From: RGIG1959 sp045637645
Lineage (GTDB): Bacteria > Bacillota > Clostridia > Oscillospirales > Acutalibacteraceae
Direction of reading: 5' to 3'
DNA: 33,364 nt
NCBI GenBank assembly: GCA_045637645.1
Contig: JAZTZV010000108.1
Location: 1-33,364, forward strand
In this document: positions 16,705 to 26,132 of the stretch, piece by piece
Position numbering within the stretch: the first letter of the stretch is position 1
How the letters are laid out: every line of letters starts with the position of its first letter
Notes under the pieces: model-generated
What the model was told of the DNA's origin: nothing
What the model saw: only the letters and a program-made list of their open reading frames with translations
Database searches by the model: none
Position numbers and translations under genes: made by a program

Positions 16705-18984
16705 TCAATTCACAGCGTAGTCGGTACCGTCAATGGTCACGACTCCGTCTTTGTAGTTCACGATCACTTTCGCGCCGTTCGAGTAGGTGACGGTCGCCAC
16801 GTCGTCCACACGCTCGTGAGCGGTGATGGTGGCATCGCCGACCGCTTTACCAAACTCTTTGACGATCGCGTAGCGCTCTTTGATGGTATCCTTAAACTTG
16901 TCGTAGGTCGACGAGTAGAGGAAGGTGTGATCGGTGTTGAGCAACGCCTCGTTGTCCGCTTGGGTGATCGCATAGCGGATGTCGGTGGCATATTCGAGGT
17001 GACGCAGGAACGATTTCGCGGACACGTCCGTGATGTTCATGCTTTCACCGCTGAAGTTTTTCGTGCCGCGGAGCACCGTTTGCAGGAACGGAATGTCCAT
17101 GTCGAACAGGACCTCTTTACTGCTGCAAACCGGGATGTTGACCAGATGATCCGCATGCGCGTAGAGATACGCGTTGGGATTGCTGAAGGTCAGATCGAGA
17201 CCCGCCTCTGCCAAGCGAGCGTATTGCTCGGCTTGCGCGGCGGAGGTGCGCTCGCTTTGATAGCCGTCCGGAGCCAAGTCGGAATACAATTGCATCGCTT
17301 CGTCATCGAAGTAGAGCGATTGGTAGCCGTACTTGTCGGTGGATTTCATCAGCGTGTTGACCGCTTTGTTGTACTTCTCAGGCACCAACAAATAGTAAGG
17401 ACGTTTCGCGGTGTTGTAGGTGTTGCCGTTGAGCGAGATGGGATACACCTTGATGGGCGAGATGTTGATCGCGTCCGCCGCATCCCAGATCGTCGAGACG
17501 CCGTTACCGCTGCTGCCCATCGTGGTGAAATCCGCCGCGAAGGACACGTTGATGTTGTTGTTCGACGTGTAATCAAGCAAGGAGGTCACGCCTTTTTTGC
17601 CGCCGAGGTTGCTCGAGGGCGCAAGCTTGATTTCCATGTCATTCTTGAAGAAGTCGTTGGAGAAGTTGACGTATTGCACTTGAATATCGTCCACGCCGCC
17701 TGCGACCAGATCTTGCAGAATCGTCTGCGCTTGCGAGAAGGTGGTGAGCTTTTCACGGGCGGTGTAGACAAAGCCGAGGAACGACTTTTTCTTATTGACC
17801 GCGCCGTAAACTTCGACATAGAAGCTGTCGGAGATCTCATCCTTGGTCAGCCATTCACGCTCGAGCAGAATGTTGCGATACATATCCGCAAGGGAGATGT
17901 AATCGGCTTTGTTGTCCGAGGAGAAATGATACTCGATCGCGTAGGATTCGAGCGAAGAGGGATCCTCCGCGTTGAACAACGCGTTGGAGGTCTCACTCGA
18001 GATTTGACCCATCAAAGGCAGGCTGTAGCTGATGCGATACGCGGTGCTGGTGTACACGATGTTGTAGCCGCCGACGAGACGGTTACCCGCAGTCGCCGCT
18101 TCCAAGTTCGCGTTTTCCGCACCCGACACCACTTCCGCGAGGAAGCCGTAGCCGTTTTTCACCATGCCGAACACAGGCAGGGAGATCTTTTCGTTGCGGG
18201 AGCTCTCGATGTCCGATTCGGTCGTCTCGGCATGATCTTTGCCGTAGAACGGTTTGCGGTACATCATGGTGTCGACGTTTTTCTCGTTGTTGAAATTGAT
18301 CAACGCACCCGAGCCGTCGGGAATCACAATGTAGCCTTTATCGGTTTCGGATGCCGCGCCGAAGTACATCAAGAAATCGATGGAGTTGAGCGTATTGGAG
18401 CCGTCCTCATCGGTTTTCTCGTCTTCCGCTTTGACGGTGGTGCCGTCTTTGATTTCCTTATAAAGGATTTCCGCTCTAAAGCCGTCCTCGGTCAGCGTGT
18501 ACTGCACGGGGATGGTGATCTTCGCTTCTTTGAAGTTGTAATCAATGCGGATGCCGTTGTCGACCTTCGTCATCGTCGCCGCTTTCTTCATGACGGAACC
18601 TGCGTAGCTGTTGGTATCCTTTGTTTTCATGGAAGAGTTGGTGTAGGTGATGCGAAGAGCCGAACGGATGTCGGTTTTCGCCACGCCCTCGACATAGGGG
18701 TCATCGTTGACCGAGATCGGGGGGTTGGTGTACCAGGTTTGACCGGTGGTCATATCGGTCAAACCGGCGAACGTGCTTGCTTCATCATAGGTGAGGACGA
18801 AACGGTCGTTTCGTGCCACTTCCTTGAATTCGTAAGTCACTTGATCGTCGCCTTCGCCGGCGACGATGGTGGCGTCATAGGATGCTTGCGGAGCGGCTTT
18901 GCCCGTCGGTGCCGCAGACACTGCGGACACCGAGGTCAACACCAGGACAACACACAGCATCACGAGCAGTAAACGTTTTTTCAT
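16705..18984 (-). CDS. Exported DUF5696-like protein (TIM-barrel-like), 759 aa
   Basis: Signal peptide 1-26 (SAVSAAP). The N-terminal half is beta-rich (DRFVLTYDEAS, TGQTWYTNPP) and contains FLMYFGAASETDKGYIVIPD, with a Gly-Ser-Gly turn. The second half alternates strands and helices like a TIM barrel (YISLADMYRNILLEREWL, DIQVQYVNFSNDFF, an acidic LYFDDEAMQLYSD near 557-569, LDLTFSNPNAYLYAHAD). The end, VATVTYSNGAKVIVNYKDG, resembles the C-terminal strand pair of GH101-like hydrolases. I assign DUF5696 from memory of similar Paenibacillus proteins encoded next to Yip1 and ABC permease genes; this needs a profile search. Enzymatic activity is possible but unproven. AAAGGAGG lies 8 nt before the ATG; the gap to the upstream Yip1 gene is 14 nt. 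Confidence 0.75.
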   Translation of the reverse strand: MKKRLLLVMLCVVLVLTSVSAVSAAPTGKAAPQASYDATIVAGEGDDQVTYEFKEVARNDRFVLTYDEASTFAGLTDMTTGQTWYTNPPISVNDDPYVEGVAKTDIRSALRITYTNSSMKTKDTNSYAGSVMKKAATMTKVDNGIRIDYNFKEAKITIPVQYTLTEDGFRAEILYKEIKDGTTVKAEDEKTDEDGSNTLNSIDFLMYFGAASETDKGYIVIPDGSGALINFNNEKNVDTMMYRKPFYGKDHAETTESDIESSRNEKISLPVFGMVKNGYGFLAEVVSGAENANLEAATAGNRLVGGYNIVYTSTAYRISYSLPLMGQISSETSNALFNAEDPSSLESYAIEYHFSSDNKADYISLADMYRNILLEREWLTKDEISDSFYVEVYGAVNKKKSFLGFVYTAREKLTTFSQAQTILQDLVAGGVDDIQVQYVNFSNDFFKNDMEIKLAPSSNLGGKKGVTSLLDYTSNNNINVSFAADFTTMGSSGNGVSTIWDAADAINISPIKVYPISLNGNTYNTAKRPYYLLVPEKYNKAVNTLMKSTDKYGYQSLYFDDEAMQLYSDLAPDGYQSERTSAAQAEQYARLAEAGLDLTFSNPNAYLYAHADHLVNIPVCSSKEVLFDMDIPFLQTVLRGTKNFSGESMNITDVSAKSFLRHLEYATDIRYAITQADNEALLNTDHTFLYSSTYDKFKDTIKERYAIVKEFGKAVGDATITAHERVDDVATVTYSNGAKVIVNYKDGVVTIDGTDYAVN

Positions 18985-18998
18985 GTGTTATCCCTCCT

Positions 18999-21158
18999 TT
19001 AGAATCCGACGGCCATTCTGTACATCAGCTCTGTGAAAATGCTCTCGCCGAAGGAGAAGAACTGAACGAACAGGTTGAACATCAAGAATACAATAAATAT
19101 AACCACGAGCATGCCGGCGATCGTAACGAGGATCGACCAGAAGTTACGCCAGAAGGAGTACATGTGCAATCCTTGCAGCGCGAACCACACCATGACAATT
19201 GCCCAGCCTTGACCGACGATCATCAGATAGCCGAGGAAGGTGGCTTCTTCCGCCGTCAAGATGTTGGAGAGCAGGGTGTAGAGGAAGCAAGTGACGGAAT
19301 ACGGGATCGTAGCGTAGCCGAGGTAGATCCAGACTTCCTTAAACTTACCTTTACCTTCGAAGAAGGTCGCCATCAGCCAGTTGACAAGCGCGAACAGCGT
19401 AAAGCCGCCGAGCACACCGACGATGGTGAAGATCATGTTGTAGTTTTGAGCCGCTTTACCGTTGAAGATAAAGCCACTGTACAGCGCCATGATGACGGAG
19501 CTGAAGAAGAAGAAGAAAATGGCGATATTCGCAATGGTGAGCGAATATTTTTTGTTGTAACGCATTTCTTCGTAACCCTCGATCGGGTGGAAGAGCGTAT
19601 GCAGCACATACTTGAGCTTGCCGGATTCATCGAGAACCAGTTTCTTGGTCTTGATGATGCCCTTGCTCTTGAGGAACGCATACACGATCCAGAGGATCAC
19701 CGCCACGATCACGACAACGACCGCGGGAACGGTCAAGCTGCGCATGATATCGGCACGATACATCTTGAACGCCATCGAGTAGTTCGTTTGGTCGCTGGCA
19801 AGATAGAAGTTGTCCATGGCCGCGGTGTAGTTTTCTTCCATGTAGTACGCCTTACCGATACCTTGGTAGCCGAACTCATAGTTCATGCATTCCGCGACAA
19901 CATCTTCAAAGAACGGACGGGACGCTTCATATTCCGCCTCGTTGTACAGGATCGTACCTTGGCGAATGTTGCTACCGAAGGTGGTGGGTTCCAACACGGT
20001 GACGGTCGCGTAAACCTCGTCGAGGATGAGGAGTTGATCGCCCCAGCTCTCGATGTCCGCGCCGCGCTCAAAGGTGCCCTCTTGAGTACCTTTACCGCCG
20101 AACACATACATCAAGTCGCCGTCGGGGGTGTATTGGAACATACGTTGCCAAGTCGAGTCGAACGTGGTGATGAAGCCTTCGTTATCGACGGTAATGGCGT
20201 TGAAGTTGGTGTTAAGGTATTTGCCGTTCACGCGGGTCAAGCTGATGTCGCCGAAGCGGCTCTTGTAATCGAGAACGTTTTTACCTTTGCAGTTGATCTT
20301 ACGGATCAACTCATTCATATCATCGGTCGAGCCGCGCACACCGTAGATGAAGGCGCCGTCGCTGTCGATGCAGAAGTTTGCGTATTCCATCGGGAGCGAT
20401 TGCTCAATACGTTTGAGCTGCTCGTCGGTCATGAAGCGCTTCCAGAATTGGAGCATGACCGCTTCGGCGGTACGAACAACTTCGTTCGAACCGAAGTAGC
20501 CGAGAAATTCACCCGTGCCTCTGTCCCAGTTGGGTTGGATCATCAAGAAACCGCGATAGTCGTTTTCAACGCGGATGTAAATGATGCCGAGGTGATCGGT
20601 GAGAACCTTCGTCGGAAGATACGCATCGTTTTCGTATTGGATCATCGGCGAGTTCGGTTTACCCATTTGAGTCTCATAGACACCCTCGTTGTTGAAGATG
20701 TAGAGATTGTGAGCCGAACGGTCGGTCACGTAAATGCGACCTTGATCGTCGATCCACAAGCCGCGGGGCTCTTGGAACGCGAACGCGGATTTTTCTTCCA
20801 CTTTCTCGATGCTTTCATCCCAGTTGTAGAAGAATTGCTCGCCGACCTTGTTGTAATCCTTGTCGAGGATGAGCAAGCGCGTGGTGTGACCGGTGAAGCC
20901 GTTCACGTTTTCGTCACTCGCGTTGTGACCGGTGTCGAGGATGTACAGCAAGTCGTTGCGGATGACCATATCGACAGGGGTCACCATGCCGAGGTCATAG
21001 CCGACGGTCGTCTTGATTTGATAGGGATCGGGGATCTCTTGAGCAACGCCGTTGTGGTTATAGACATAGGACTTGCCTGTGCCGTGCGCCGCCGCGGGGA
21101 TCGAGAGCACCAAAACAAGAATCGCCATCACAGCCAAAACTGCTCTGAATTTTTTCAT
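18999..21158 (-). CDS. NHL-repeat / TPR-like / Yip1 membrane protein, 719 aa
   Basis: Signal peptide 1-25. Residues about 30-380 form a beta-propeller of NHL repeats (FQEPRGLWIDDQGRIYVTD, MVTPVDMVIRNDLLYILDTG, FNAITVDNEGFITTFD). Residues about 395-460 are a TPR-like helical pair (YEASRPFFEDVVAEC, YYMEENYTAAMDNFYLA). One transmembrane helix at about 476-497 leads to a cytoplasmic stretch, then a Yip1-type domain (about 510-715) with five predicted helices and HPIEGYEEMRYNKKYS just before them. The propeller is predicted outside. The family role is unknown; Yip1 domains are widespread integral membrane modules. Placement between two permease pairs suggests a sensor, assembly factor or regulator for the transporter (inference). 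AAGGGGGGAG precedes the ATG. It lies 14 nt after permease 2 and 14 nt before the DUF5696-like gene. Confidence 0.82.
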   Translation of the reverse strand: MKKFRAVLAVMAILVLVLSIPAAAHGTGKSYVYNHNGVAQEIPDPYQIKTTVGYDLGMVTPVDMVIRNDLLYILDTGHNASDENVNGFTGHTTRLLILDKDYNKVGEQFFYNWDESIEKVEEKSAFAFQEPRGLWIDDQGRIYVTDRSAHNLYIFNNEGVYETQMGKPNSPMIQYENDAYLPTKVLTDHLGIIYIRVENDYRGFLMIQPNWDRGTGEFLGYFGSNEVVRTAEAVMLQFWKRFMTDEQLKRIEQSLPMEYANFCIDSDGAFIYGVRGSTDDMNELIRKINCKGKNVLDYKSRFGDISLTRVNGKYLNTNFNAITVDNEGFITTFDSTWQRMFQYTPDGDLMYVFGGKGTQEGTFERGADIESWGDQLLILDEVYATVTVLEPTTFGSNIRQGTILYNEAEYEASRPFFEDVVAECMNYEFGYQGIGKAYYMEENYTAAMDNFYLASDQTNYSMAFKMYRADIMRSLTVPAVVVVIVAVILWIVYAFLKSKGIIKTKKLVLDESGKLKYVLHTLFHPIEGYEEMRYNKKYSLTIANIAIFFFFFSSVIMALYSGFIFNGKAAQNYNMIFTIVGVLGGFTLFALVNWLMATFFEGKGKFKEVWIYLGYATIPYSVTCFLYTLLSNILTAEEATFLGYLMIVGQGWAIVMVWFALQGLHMYSFWRNFWSILVTIAGMLVVIFIVFLMFNLFVQFFSFGESIFTELMYRMAVGF

Positions 21159-21172
21159 TATGCTCTCCCCCC

Positions 21173-22057
21173 TTAATCTTTAATACCGGAGTGCGCCATG
21201 GTCTCCATGACGTTACTCTGGGAGATGATGAACACGGTGATCGGCGGGATCATCAAGATAACGGATGCGGCCGAGCCGACGCCTGCACGGGCGATACCCG
21301 CGGTGGCGACCTGACCCATGGCGGCGGGAAGAGTTTTCCACGCTTCGTTATAGATGACGTTGGCGCCGGTGGTGTTCCACACTGTTTGGAATTGGAAGAT
21401 CATCATGGTGAAGAGCGCGGGTTTCAAGTTGGGAACCACGATGCTCGACCAGATTTTCCATTCGTTCGCACCGTCCATACGGCCGGACTCCAGCACCGCA
21501 TTGGGGAGGGTCTCCATGTACTGCACGCAGAGGAAGACGCCCATGGTGCTCGCCAAGGTCGGCAACAACACGCCGAGCGGGTTGTCGACAAGGCCGAGAT
21601 AGGACAGGATGATGTACTGCGGGATCGCGGTGACCGCCGCGGTAAACATAAGCGCGAGGGTGATCAACTCGTTGGCGGCTTTTTTGCCCGGGAAATCATG
21701 CTTGGCAAGCGGATACGCCGCAAGAGTCGCAATCATGAGATACAGGAACGTGGAGCCAACGGAGATGAACAAGCTGTTGAACAGATAACGTTCGAACGAG
21801 ATCCACATGTTGGAGATAACCGTACCGAGTTGGGTATAGTTCTCACCGGTAGGCTGATGAGGGAAGATCGGGGGCGGGAACAGGAAGAATTCCTCAGGCG
21901 GTTTAAACGACGAGGAAATGGCGTAAACGAGAGGGAACGCCATAAATGTACCCATGCCTGCAAGCAACAGGAACAGACCGATCGTACCGAAAATGGAGCG
22001 TTGTTGCTTTTTCGGCGAAGCGAACTGATTCTTTTTGCTGTTTTTAAACAAAGCCAT
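21173..22057 (-). CDS. Carbohydrate ABC transporter permease 2 (MalG type)
   Basis: 294 aa, short Lys/Asn-rich cytoplasmic N-terminus, six transmembrane segments. The EAA loop is ESGRMDGANEWKIWSSIVV followed by PNLKP. The segment FKPPEEFFLFPPPIFPHQP after the first helix is typical of MalG-like subunits. The C-terminal IPPITVFIISQSNVMETMAH, followed by SGIKD, matches the family end. It pairs with permease 1, 17 nt upstream. AAAGGGGGAAA precedes the ATG. It is more distantly related to permease 4 than a tandem duplicate would be, so the two pairs probably have separate origins or functions. Confidence 0.92.
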   Translation of the reverse strand: MALFKNSKKNQFASPKKQQRSIFGTIGLFLLLAGMGTFMAFPLVYAISSSFKPPEEFFLFPPPIFPHQPTGENYTQLGTVISNMWISFERYLFNSLFISVGSTFLYLMIATLAAYPLAKHDFPGKKAANELITLALMFTAAVTAIPQYIILSYLGLVDNPLGVLLPTLASTMGVFLCVQYMETLPNAVLESGRMDGANEWKIWSSIVVPNLKPALFTMMIFQFQTVWNTTGANVIYNEAWKTLPAAMGQVATAGIARAGVGSAASVILMIPPITVFIISQSNVMETMAHSGIKD

Positions 22058-22074
22058 TTACATTTCCCCCTTTC

Positions 22075-22998
22075 TTACCATTTCAGCAGTTTGAAGATCA
22101 ACTGTTTAGACAGAACCATCAAGATGAACAGGATGACCGCGATGCAGCAGGCGTAACCCATTTCATAACGCACCGAACCGAAGTCGGTGATGTAGTTGAG
22201 GATGGTCATGGTCGAATAGTTGACCGATTGATAACCGCCCGTGAGGTCCTGCGAAACCTGACCGCAGGAGAACGCACCGGAGATCGCCATAACCGCACCG
22301 AACAGCATCATGCTCTTCATGTTGGGAATGGTGATGTACCAAAGCTCTTGGAAACGGTTTTTGATACCGTCGATCGCGCCCGCTTCGTATTGCGAAGCGT
22401 CAACGCCTTGGAGACCGGCGATGAAGGACAGGAAGCTGACACCGAGCGACAGCCACAATTGCACGACGATGACGATCGCCATGTTGTAGGCGGGGTCGGT
22501 CAGCCAAAGCACCGGCTCACGGAGAATGCCAAGTTGCATCAAGGATGCGTTGACGATACCGTAGGAGTCGCCGGAGAACAAATACGTCCAGATGAAGTAA
22601 ACGTTCGCCGAAACAGACGGCGCGTAGAAGACGATGGTCATGAACACGCGCATCGGTTTGGGCATTTCGTTGATGACCCATGCCATGAAGAACGAGAAGA
22701 TGTAGCTCATCGGTCCGCAAAGGAACGCAAGGATCATCGTGTTTTTAAAGCCAATCAGGAAGATGTCATCCTGAAGTAAGCGTACATAGTTGTCGATACC
22801 AATAAACCCCGGAGTTTCCAACATGTTAAAGTCGGTCAAACTCAGAACGATCGAGGCAAGGACCGGCAACACGGTAAAGATAATGAAGCAAGTCATAAAA
22901 GGCAACAACATGAAGTACGACGTGCGGCTTTTCCAGATCTTACGACCCAAAAAGTGCTCGTGCTTCAACGTCGTCGATTGCACTTTTGTGTTCTTCAT
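22075..22998 (-). CDS. Sugar ABC transporter permease 1 (MalF/LplB type)
   Basis: 307 aa with six transmembrane segments. The N-terminus contains KSRTSYFMLLPFMTCFIIFT; the loop after the first helix has GFIGIDNYVRLL, the typical F.G..NY element. The EAA loop is YEAGAIDGIKNRFQELWYIT followed by IPN. AAGGAGG lies 10 nt before the ATG. It follows the 1004-residue binding protein by 30 nt, which suggests that protein as the cognate receptor of permeases 1 and 2. Confidence 0.92.
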   Translation of the reverse strand: MKNTKVQSTTLKHEHFLGRKIWKSRTSYFMLLPFMTCFIIFTVLPVLASIVLSLTDFNMLETPGFIGIDNYVRLLQDDIFLIGFKNTMILAFLCGPMSYIFSFFMAWVINEMPKPMRVFMTIVFYAPSVSANVYFIWTYLFSGDSYGIVNASLMQLGILREPVLWLTDPAYNMAIVIVVQLWLSLGVSFLSFIAGLQGVDASQYEAGAIDGIKNRFQELWYITIPNMKSMMLFGAVMAISGAFSCGQVSQDLTGGYQSVNYSTMTILNYITDFGSVRYEMGYACCIAVILFILMVLSKQLIFKLLKW

Positions 22999-23028
22999 AA
23001 TCCGTGACCTCCTTTTTTCTCAATTTTT

Positions 23029-26000
23029 TCAGTCCGCAAATTCCTCAAGCTTTCTTGCCAATTCCAGATCGATCTGCTGGCTCCAGTACAGGAGTTGCTC
23101 GTTCGGGTTCTTGGCATTGAGAACGGAGGTCATAAACGCACTGTTGATCGCTCTCGAGGTGAAGTAGCTGCCGGGCAGCTGCTCGACAAAGACAAGTTCG
23201 TTCATTTGCGCATTCAAAGCTTCCAATTGCTTATCGTTCCAGGGAAGCTCCGGAATCGCATTTCTGTTCGCGGTGGCGTAACGGCCGCCGGAACCGAGAA
23301 CCGCCTCCACGCGGGTGCCGAACTCGGCTTGCGTGTCGGTGGAGACCCACCATTTGAGGAATTCCCAGCCGGCTTTCGCTTTCAGTTGAGCCTCGGGATC
23401 GGTGTCGTTCGCATCGCCGAACATCACGCATGCGGTGGTGGTTGCCGCTTGCAGGTTGTTGACCTTGGGTGTAACACCGTCGTCTTCGAAAACGACGTTG
23501 CCGTTTTCATCGAGCACCGGCTCGCCGGGGATGGGATACATTTCCCACAGACCGTCGAGTTCGGGAATGGTGATCGAGAAGACGTTGTACATGGTGTAAT
23601 CCGCAAGGAGAATGGGCATCTCGCCGGTACGGAAACGGCTCATTGCGTCGTATTCTTGCGGGAAGAGATAGTCGGCATACAGCTCGATCGAGAACTTAAA
23701 GGATTCGTAGCCTTCCTTCGAAGTCAACGCCGTTTTGGTGCCGTCCTCGTCGTAGATGCGACCGCCCTTTTGATAAAGGACGTTGGTGAAGATGTTGGAC
23801 GCGTTCATGGCGGAGATTTGGTTCATGTTACCGATACCGATCTCCATGTTGTTGCGGCTGACGATCGGATAGATCTCGGTGAGGATCTCACTCCAAGTCA
23901 GGTTCGCCCAGTAAGACGGAACGCTGTTGCCCGCCTTGTCGACACCCAAGCCGAGTTCCTCGGTGATGTCGGTACGGACGAACATCATTTGATACGACAT
24001 GGTTTCGGGGAGCGCGTAAACACCGTCTTTATATTCAAACGGGATCATCGCGCCTTCCGCGAAGTTCTTCGTTTGCTCTTCGTAATCCTCGAAGGTCGAG
24101 AGATCGTAGAGCGCGTTACGCATGGCAAAGTTGACCGGATCGGTCACGCCGCGCGTCAACGCCACATCGGGGCCTTTGCCCGCGAGGGTCGCTTCGATGA
24201 TGGCACCGGTAACGAGTTCAAGCTCGATACCGATCTTGCCGGTTTTTTCGTTGCCGTCTTTATCCGTCACCGTGATGCTCGAGTTCGGGGTAAAGTCGGA
24301 CGTGATCAATTGCTTAAGGATGTTCGCTTGGTCACGGCCGGATTGGATCCAAACCTTGACAGACACGTCCGTGCCTTCCGTCGAGGAACCCATCGACGAG
24401 TAGTCTTGGGTGAAGGACGCCACGAAACGGTCGAAGCTGTGTTTGAAGCTCTCGAAGATGTTGGCAGAAGCGCGAGGCGCTTTGCCGTTATCGCCGTAGA
24501 ACTCGATGCGGTCGATCTCAAGGGGTTGCTCGCGGAACATCGAGATCCACGAACCGATGGTGGAGATGTTGGACTTGAAGGAACCCAAGCGATCGCTCTT
24601 GGAGATCTGCGCGGGTTTCTTGATCATGATGTCCAACTGACGGGTGATGTTGTTGATCTTGGCGATCAGCGAACTGTCTTTGCCGTATTGCAAAGCGACC
24701 TCTTCGGCGATGCCGTTGAGGCGATCGCGAGCCGCCGTCAAGTCACCCACGATGGTGGGGATTTGCTTGTCGATGTTGTAATCGCGATAGTCGTCGGGAG
24801 AGCTACCGGTGATCATGATGATTTGACGGTAGATGGTGTTCATTTCGAGCACGCATTCTTGAAGCTCTTCGGCGATCTTGGAAGACGAACCGAGCACCAC
24901 TTCCAAAGAAACGGTGTTGGTGCCTTTGTACAGATAGACATACAGATCGTCTTTATTTTCGTTCTTAAGCGTGAAGGTCTTCCACACGTTGTCATACGCA
25001 AACTCAAGTTGGTTCGCCTCAGCAAATTGAATTTCGTTGTTGACATACAGGCGGCGGTGAGCGCTGACACCGTCATACATATTCTGACGGTAGCGGATGG
25101 ACATTTTGTAGAGACCGTCCGCAGGAACGTTATCAATCACCCACGTTACGTTCTCGCCGTTCAGTTTCCAGTTCGCGCCGCCGAAGGTGTTCAGCTTAAT
25201 GCGAGCCGGATCATAAGGGATCGTCAAGGGGTTGGTGATATCGTTTTGGGGGATGAGGTACATCTCGGATTTGTACATGGCGGATTCGCCTTGCACCACG
25301 AGATTTTCACCGTCATACACCTTTGCGCCCGCGCTCTTCTTCTCGGCAAGGAACTCCTCATAGGTGGGGAGAGCCTTTGCATATGTAAAGGTCACGTTCT
25401 CGATCTTGGCTTCGTTGGTGGACAATGCCAAGGTCAAGGTGTGCTCACCTTTCTTGAGATAGAACGTCAAGGGGCTTGCGTAGTAGCCTTCTTTATCATA
25501 AACAGAGAAGTGCTCGCGGACGTAACCCTCAGCCTCCACTTGCTTGGGGCTGATGTCGTCGCCGCTGGCTTCATCCGTCTTGATCTCAGTTTCATTTTTC
25601 CACATACGGCTCAGCGTCATCGACGACACTTCCGCATAGGGAATCTCGCCATCGATCATAATGCTGTATGTGGTGTTTTTGTTGCCCGAGACAATATAGG
25701 AATAATCAAAAGACAACTCATACATACCGTTTTTCTCAACCGTAAACGGCATGACAAAGGAGTTGGTGTTGTCAATCGCAACATTCACCAACTTGATTTC
25801 TTCCACGTTCGCTTTCGCGTCATTTTCGTGGCTATTCTTTGCGAGATACGACTTGTAAGAGCCGATATCCTTGTTCGTCTTGCCTGTAGCCTGAGCAGCA
25901 CTTTCCTCGGCCGCTTCCTCGACCGCAGACGTCTCGACAGCAGCCGTCGCTGCCTCGTCGGTTTGCGCCGCACCCGTCATCGGAACAGCGCTCATCAAAA

Positions 26001-26043
26001 TCAGCGCCGCCAAGATACATGATAAAAGGCGAATTCGTTTCAT
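23029..26043 (-). CDS. Large exported solute-binding protein with extra N-terminal domains, 1004 aa
   Basis: The ATG at 26043 is chosen, with AAAGGG about 11 nt upstream; a GTG four codons earlier overlaps that site. The signal peptide (MTGAAQ cleavage region) has no lipobox. Residues about 65-225 and 235-395 look like two beta-sandwich, carbohydrate-binding-type domains (NTTYSIMIDGEIPYAEVSS; YKMSIRYRQNMYDGVSAHR). A helical linker follows at about 400-510. The rest is a family-1 type extracellular solute-binding domain (TSDFTPNSSITV, GKGPDVALTRGVTDPVNFA, LPETMSYQMMFVRTDI, near-terminal WVSTDTQAEFGTRVEAVLGS). Usual sugar-binding proteins are 400-550 aa, so this is about double. It may bind long glycans or glycan-bearing partners before delivery to permeases 1 and 2 (inference). 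It follows the second lipoprotein receptor after a hairpin-containing gap. Confidence 0.88.
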   Translation of the reverse strand: MKRIRLLSCILAALILMSAVPMTGAAQTDEAATAAVETSAVEEAAEESAAQATGKTNKDIGSYKSYLAKNSHENDAKANVEEIKLVNVAIDNTNSFVMPFTVEKNGMYELSFDYSYIVSGNKNTTYSIMIDGEIPYAEVSSMTLSRMWKNETEIKTDEASGDDISPKQVEAEGYVREHFSVYDKEGYYASPLTFYLKKGEHTLTLALSTNEAKIENVTFTYAKALPTYEEFLAEKKSAGAKVYDGENLVVQGESAMYKSEMYLIPQNDITNPLTIPYDPARIKLNTFGGANWKLNGENVTWVIDNVPADGLYKMSIRYRQNMYDGVSAHRRLYVNNEIQFAEANQLEFAYDNVWKTFTLKNENKDDLYVYLYKGTNTVSLEVVLGSSSKIAEELQECVLEMNTIYRQIIMITGSSPDDYRDYNIDKQIPTIVGDLTAARDRLNGIAEEVALQYGKDSSLIAKINNITRQLDIMIKKPAQISKSDRLGSFKSNISTIGSWISMFREQPLEIDRIEFYGDNGKAPRASANIFESFKHSFDRFVASFTQDYSSMGSSTEGTDVSVKVWIQSGRDQANILKQLITSDFTPNSSITVTDKDGNEKTGKIGIELELVTGAIIEATLAGKGPDVALTRGVTDPVNFAMRNALYDLSTFEDYEEQTKNFAEGAMIPFEYKDGVYALPETMSYQMMFVRTDITEELGLGVDKAGNSVPSYWANLTWSEILTEIYPIVSRNNMEIGIGNMNQISAMNASNIFTNVLYQKGGRIYDEDGTKTALTSKEGYESFKFSIELYADYLFPQEYDAMSRFRTGEMPILLADYTMYNVFSITIPELDGLWEMYPIPGEPVLDENGNVVFEDDGVTPKVNNLQAATTTACVMFGDANDTDPEAQLKAKAGWEFLKWWVSTDTQAEFGTRVEAVLGSGGRYATANRNAIPELPWNDKQLEALNAQMNELVFVEQLPGSYFTSRAINSAFMTSVLNAKNPNEQLLYWSQQIDLELARKLEEFAD

Positions 26044-26078
26044 GAATCCTGTCACCCTTTCTGTGGTTTCACCGCCGA

Positions 26079-26107
26079 CACACAGGGACGGGATCCGCCC
26101 CTGTGTG
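26079..26107 (-). other. Intercistronic hairpin after binding protein B
   Basis: A 13-position stem with one mismatch (CACACAGGGACGG / CCGCCCCTGTGTG) and a 3-nt loop. No U-tract follows on the minus strand. A stem-loop after a binding-protein gene is a common way to raise receptor mRNA over permease mRNA. Confidence 0.6.
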
Positions 26108-26132
26108 CCGCGATGAAAGTAATGCTTAGTAA

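Noticed and set aside
16816..18972. 718-codon plus-strand frame opposite the DUF5696-like gene, and similar ones opposite the Yip1 and large binding-protein genes
   Set aside because: Same antisense composition (His, Arg, Asp, Val runs), no ribosome binding site or recognisable fold; caused by codon bias of the real minus-strand genes.
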